Positions 18,396 through 22,500 of a DNA stretch of 22,500 nt are shown piece by piece. How positions within the stretch are numbered: position 1 is the stretch's first letter; every line of letters begins with the position of its first letter. The notes under the pieces are model-generated. The model saw nothing but the letters and a program-made list of their open reading frames with translations, was not told where the DNA came from and did no database searches. Location of the stretch: positions 1,400,701-1,423,200 of the forward strand of contig CAUJGJ010000069.1 in assembly GCA_963170055.1 (NCBI GenBank), written 5' to 3'. The stretch comes from Halisarca cf. caerulea (lineage: Eukaryota > Porifera > Demospongiae > Chondrillida > Halisarcidae). A program made the position numbers and the translations under genes.

Positions 18396-18500
18396 TAGTC
18401 TCGTGCTACACAGACCGGCTTCTCACCTCCATTTTATGGCGATGTTGTGTCAACAGCCATAAAATGGAGGCGAGAAGAGGGTCTGTGCAACACGAGACTG
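18396..18500. mobile_element. 9-bp-TSD MITE, 105 bp
   Basis: TAGTCTCGTGCTACACAGAC at the left is mirrored at the right with a few mismatches. The arms include CCTCCATTTTATGGC facing GCCATAAAATGGAGG. TACCTTGAA at 18387-18395 and 18501-18509 is a perfect 9-bp target duplication. Confidence 0.9.
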
Positions 18501-18775
18501 TACCTTGAAAGGGTCACCAACTTAATATATTATACGGTCAGTCCTGGGATAGTGGACGTCTATACTCCAGCTAGCTTGCATGCATAAGGATAGCCATGCA
18601 TGTAGGACTTATAACTTCTCCCCTACCTCTGCACTGAAATCACTACAGTAGGAAGATGGTTATCTGAACACCTTGGACCAGAGGGTGTTCGGATAAGTGA
18701 TGGTTAACTGAAAGTGATAATTTTATATATCTTACACTTCATTTGAAATCCACATGCAGGTGAGTTGATAAAATA

Positions 18776-19011
18776 TACACAGTCACACCTGGTTTATCCA
18801 AAAACCTTGATCATTTATCTGCATGGTCAACACTCTACTTTGAATCACCATCACCACTCTAAGTACAATTTACCCTGATTTATCCAACACCTGCTGCATG
18901 GTTTATCCAACACCTGGTTTATCCAACACCTGATTTATCCAACACCTGCTGCATGGTTTACCCAACATTTTATGAGGAACAAACATGGTCGGATAAATAA
19001 GGGCCACTGTA
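18776..19011. mobile_element. Possible TA-type element with TTTATCCAACACC repeats
   Basis: The left side ACAGTCACACCTGGTTTATCC faces GGATAAATAAGGGCCACTGTA. The interior has three to four short tandem units of TTTATCCAACACCTG. The layout parallels the MITEs with internal minisatellites elsewhere in the window, but the terminal match is weak. Confidence 0.5.
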
Positions 19012-19303
19012 GTATAAATAAACAAGAACGTCCATCTAAATTTGTATCCTCAACTGTCAACTGGTGTGTTTCTCAGTACATAAATGGGGAGAATGTGAGG
19101 AGAAATATTATGTTCAAAGGGGTTTTCGGGATAACTGTAGTTCAGATGACTGACTTTCTACTGTACTGCATTTCTGTTATTTGATTATACAAAGTCACTT
19201 TGGTTGAACCATAGATATACGTACTAAATGATTATATATAGACAGGTCAGTGCACGTGGTGACTATACATATGGTTGGAAGTCGAGCTGGGATGTGGATG
19301 GAG

Positions 19304-19313
19304 CCGGAAGTGA
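19304..19313 (+). promoter_or_regulatory. ETS-like site upstream of gene D
   Basis: CCGGAAGTGA lies 116 bp before the gene D start, the same word and similar spacing as upstream of gene A. A regulatory role is inferred. Confidence 0.4.
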
Positions 19314-19428
19314 ATTGCGCAACGACAGAGAGCTGTCGCACTATTATGGCTGCTTGCGATGTGATTCCAAATTCTTCTGCGTTCGATGGAGCACGAGAGC
19401 ACGCGTGCCTTTCGCTCAACCGACTTAG

Positions 19429-21440
19429 ATGAAAGTGTTGCACGAAATGTACCGAATTCTGTCGAAGTGTAAAGCCGCCATCCTTCTCCTTCTGATATTC
19501 TTCGTTTTCTTCTTGGTTTTCAAAGGGCACAACTTCTCTGGTGAGTTTCGGATTATCAGTGACCCTTGAACCTTCATATGACCATTGCCATGTATAGGAT
19601 CTATGATATGACTGTGTGTTTCTTTAACGTATATGTACGGATCTCTATTTTCTGCTACCAACCGACTCCCATGCTTTAATTTATATATAAGGTAAAGGGG
19701 GGTAATTTGGAACAGCGGGTAATTTGGAACAGTCAGGCCAAAAGCAGTGTCAGCCACAAGTAACATCCATTATTTCTCGTCTGTATTGTCTCCCGTGAAG
19801 GGGGAGTTTGGCAGTAGCAAGGATGGTTGGGTAACTTAACCACAATAAAAGTTACAGGCCCTGTTCCAAATTACCCCGCTTTACCTTAATCTATAGAATA
19901 TGACAATAGGAATTTTATTGCACACCATCAGAATAATGCTGTGGTCTGGTTAACTGGTCAGTGTGATTGACCACCTGATCTCCTATGGTTGCGTAATAGG
20001 TATACTATTCATATGTACAGTGAAACTTGCTTAGTACGTACCTCAAAGGAGACACAAATCAGTACTTCCTATCAGAGGTACAGGTACTTACTATCAGGGT
20101 TGGTTTATGTACATGAGGTATACACAAGGACAGAATGAGGAGTACTTACTATCCAGGGGTGTGTACTAAACCAGGTACTTACTATCAAGGTTGGTTTATG
20201 TACATGAGGTATACACAGGGGCAGAATGAGGAGTACTTACTATCCAGGGGTGTGTACTAAACCAGGTACTTACTATCAAGGTTGGTTTATGTACATGAGG
20301 TATACACAGGGGCAGAATGAGGAGTACTTACTATCCAGGGGTGTGTACTAAACCAGGTACTTACTATCAGGGTTGGTTTATGTACATGAGGTATACACAG
20401 GGACAGAATGAGGGGTACTTACTATCCAGGAGTATGTACTGAACCAGGTACTTACTATCTGGGTTGGTTTATGTACATGAGGTATACACAGGGACAGAAT
20501 GAGGAGTACTTACTATCCAGGAGTATGTACTGAACCAGGTACTTACTATCTGGGTTGGTTTATGTACATGAGGTATACACAGGGACAGAATGGGGAGTAC
20601 TCACTATCCAGGAGTGTGTACTAAACCAGGTACTTACTATCAGGGTTGGTTTATGTACATGAGGTATACAAAGGGACAGTATGAGGAGTACTCACTATCC
20701 AGGAGTATGTACTAAACTAGGTATTAACTAAGCAAGTTCCACTGTATGTACATATATACATATACCTCATGTGCTTCCTTGTATACAAACAGGTGTTGCC
20801 TACACTCCAGCAAACAGTATCAGACCGCAAAGCAGCAATGGTGCTCAGAGGACAGTCAAGTCTGCGTCTCTCAGTTCTGTAGAATCTCTTGATAAGAGAA
20901 GGCAGAGTAGAGCTCAGGACTGCAAGAGCAATATATCGTTGTTTTCTCATCGGACGGAAGAAATTCGCCGTGGCGCCTCTGTACTCAAGAGGGCCGATGT
21001 AGACAGATATATGTCCATTTGCGGTTCAAGAATGTATAAGAAATTTTGCAGCAAGACTGTAGATCTTCACTTGGTTGACAGAAAGTGTCAGCGGCAGGAT
21101 GAAATGCGTTTTCTGACTCAGGAGGAAGCAGGTAAGCGTGGTTTGTTCATGCTGGCTAGCTACCCTGGCTCAGGGAATACTTGGTCAAGACTCATTCTCG
21201 AAGAACTCACAGGAATTTACACTGGCTCCATATTTTGCGACCACTTGATAGCCTTCAGTGGACATTTCGGCGAGGGGTTTGCCGTCAGGGAGACGATAGC
21301 TGTCAAGGCTCACAGCGCTTTGGGACGCATCCGGGAATCCCCCAGGTCTGTCATCTACCTTGTTCGTAACCCCTTCCACTCACTGCTCTCGAGCCTCTCA
21401 TGGAAGAGTACTAAATCACACACGATCAGCAATCATAAAG
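19429..21440 (+). CDS. Gene D: WSCD-like Golgi sulfotransferase, 3' end outside window
   Basis: Exons 19429-19540 and 20793-21440 join in phase 1 and encode 253 complete residues. The donor AAAG|GTAAGT at 21440 is phase 1 at the same protein position as intron 2 of B and C, so a C-terminal exon is expected past 22500. Residues about 15-31 form a membrane anchor (AAILLLLIFFVFFLVF). The stem has four cysteines (DC, IC, FC, KC) ending in RKCQRQDEMRFL. The catalytic half has PGSGNTW (162-168), VKAH (208-211) and LVRNPFHSLLSSL, so cofactor-binding residues are kept; T of VKTH is A. A second in-frame ATG at 19447 is possible. A near-perfect donor word GCAG|GTAAGC lies inside exon 2 at 21128-21136 in coding frame. 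Activity is assumed from motifs only. Confidence 0.83.
19688..19888. mobile_element. TA-type MITE with GGTAATTTGGAACAG ends
   Basis: TAAGGTAAAGGGGGGTAATT and the following TGGAACAG are mirrored by CTGTTCCAAATTACCCCGCT and TTACCTTA at the right. The left end repeats GGGTAATTTGGAACAG twice in tandem. The element is 201 bp with TA at both borders. Confidence 0.8.
20016..20746. mobile_element. TA-type MITE carrying a 91-bp minisatellite (7 units)
   Basis: TACAGTGAAACTTGCTTAGT at the left pairs with a right end whose reverse complement is TACAGTGGAACTTGCTTAGT. Seven copies of the 91-bp unit lie inside (GGTTGGTTTATGTACATGAG recurs about every 91 bp from 20098). It is homologous to the four-unit element in intron 1 of gene C. 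Confidence 0.85.
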
Positions 21441-21859
21441 GTAAGTTGTACGTACTTTTAATTTGCTTTCAATTATTCACAAGTGATTTGATTGTGGGGT
21501 CTTTGACTGAGTTTTTAACTTGCATGTGTTTTGGTATGCACTATTCTTGGCACCAAAATTTCTCAGTATACAAGTGTAGGCTTAATGCATGTGTGCGCAG
21601 GGCTGCATTTGGGGAGGGGGACAGGGGTATTTGCCCCACCCACCTCTGCTGCTCTCCCCCCCCCCCCTCCTCCCTCCAAATCATCTTTTTCGCAGTATAC
21701 CACTATTCACCTCTCACCCTTCTGTCTTTGCTTGCCGATACCTAATGTACATACAAATGGCAAAACTGTGTACACCTCACTCCACTCAGTACGCCTTCCT
21801 GGAGTGTCATGATTTGTAGACTGTGGCTTGTATTCTCCAGCGGTGGAACTTTGTATTAC
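21441..21859 (+). other. Start of intron 2 of gene D
   Basis: The segment follows the phase-1 donor at 21440. It has a run of C residues near 21656-21667 and no exon. The intron continues into the 33-bp minisatellite and off the right edge. Confidence 0.65.
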
Positions 21860-22500
21860 GGTCACTGTACAAAGCAGGCACCTGTCTACAGCAGCCACAC
21901 TGTCTACGGCAGCCACCTGTCTATAGTGGTCACTGTATAAAGCAGCCACCTGTCTATAGTTGTCACTGTATAAAGCAGCCACCTGTCTATAGTGGTCACT
22001 GTTAAAGCAGCCACCTGTCTATAGTGGTCACTGTATAAAGCAGCCACCTGTCTACAATAGTCACTGTATAAAGCAGCCACCTGTCTACAGTGGTCACTGT
22101 ATAAAGCAGCCACCTGTCTATAGTAGTCACTGTATAAAGCAGCCACCTGTCTACAGTGGTCACTGTATAAAGCAGCCACCTGTCTACAGTGCTCACTGTA
22201 TAAAGCAGCCACCTGTCTACAGTGGTCACTGTATAAAGCAGCCACCTGTCTATAGTAGTCACTGTATAAAGCAGCCACCTGTCTACAGTGGTCACTGTAT
22301 AAAGCAGCCACCTGTCTACAGTGGTCACTGTATAAAGCAGCCACCTGTCTACAGTGGTCACTGTATAAAGCAGCCACCTGTCTACAGTGGTCACTGTATA
22401 AAGCAGCCACCTGTCTATAGTGGTCACTGTATAAAGCAGCCACCTGTCTACAGTGGTCACTGTATAAAGCAGCCACCTGTCTACAGTGGTCATTGTATAA
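21860..22500. repeat. 33-bp minisatellite, runs off right edge
   Basis: About 19 copies of a 33-bp unit (CAGCCACCTGTCTACAGTGG then TCACTGTATAAAG) occur, with mostly C/T variation at the CTACAG/CTATAG site. The left three units are more diverged. Because 33 is a multiple of three, long minus-strand frames pass through it; they are artefacts. Confidence 0.97.

Larger units (their letters stand above)
19541..20792 (+). other. Intron 1 of gene D
   Basis: This phase-1 intron of 1,252 bp runs from donor TCTG|GTGAGT to acceptor TATACAAACAG. It contains two TA-type MITEs (19688-19888 and 20016-20746), the second ending 46 bp before the acceptor. No further exon is seen. Confidence 0.8.

Noticed and set aside
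21904..22493. Minus-strand frames of 163 and 190 codons with a TTVDRWLLYTV repeat
   Set aside because: The 33-bp unit is a multiple of three without stops; this is a repeat artefact in an intron.

Overview
This window is eukaryotic and almost certainly from an invertebrate animal. It has spliced genes with GT/AG introns, a TTAGGG-type telomeric fragment, very long (CA)n, (TG)n and (ACAT)n tracts, and many short inverted-repeat transposons. A sponge or cnidarian would fit, but the species cannot be fixed from sequence alone.

The coding content is one tandem, same-strand array of four paralogous genes, called A to D here. All encode Golgi-type (type II) membrane sulfotransferase-like proteins that resemble the catalytic domain of the WSCD family (sialate O-sulfotransferases), but with no WSC domain. 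Each gene has a very short first exon with a start codon, a short cytosolic tail and one membrane anchor. A phase-1 intron follows, then an exon with a cysteine-containing stem and the PAPS-binding half of the enzyme. In B, C and D a second phase-1 intron at the same protein position precedes the C-terminal exon. Gene A (1810-3804) lacks that second intron and has lost residues in two conserved motifs, so it may be a pseudoenzyme. Gene B is 4436-8200 and gene C is 11923-17548. Gene D starts at 19429, and its last exon lies beyond the right edge.

The rest is repeat-rich. Introns and spacers hold several MITE families. One has TAGTCT ends and 9-bp target duplications (5096, 11422, 17720, 18396). 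Several others have TA-flanked mariner/Tc1-like ends (217, 8430, 8609, 11424, 13715, 15056, 19688, 20016). One 532-bp hAT-like element sits at 6191. Two of the TA elements carry internal 91-bp minisatellites, in intron 1 of both C and D. Separate minisatellites have 28-bp units (10013-10822) and 33-bp units (21860 to the right edge). Just upstream of gene C a TA-type MITE has inserted exactly into the terminal TA of a 9-bp-TSD MITE.

The four proteins probably transfer sulfate from PAPS to glycans or glycoproteins in the secretory pathway. That role is inferred from family motifs; substrates cannot be read from the sequence.
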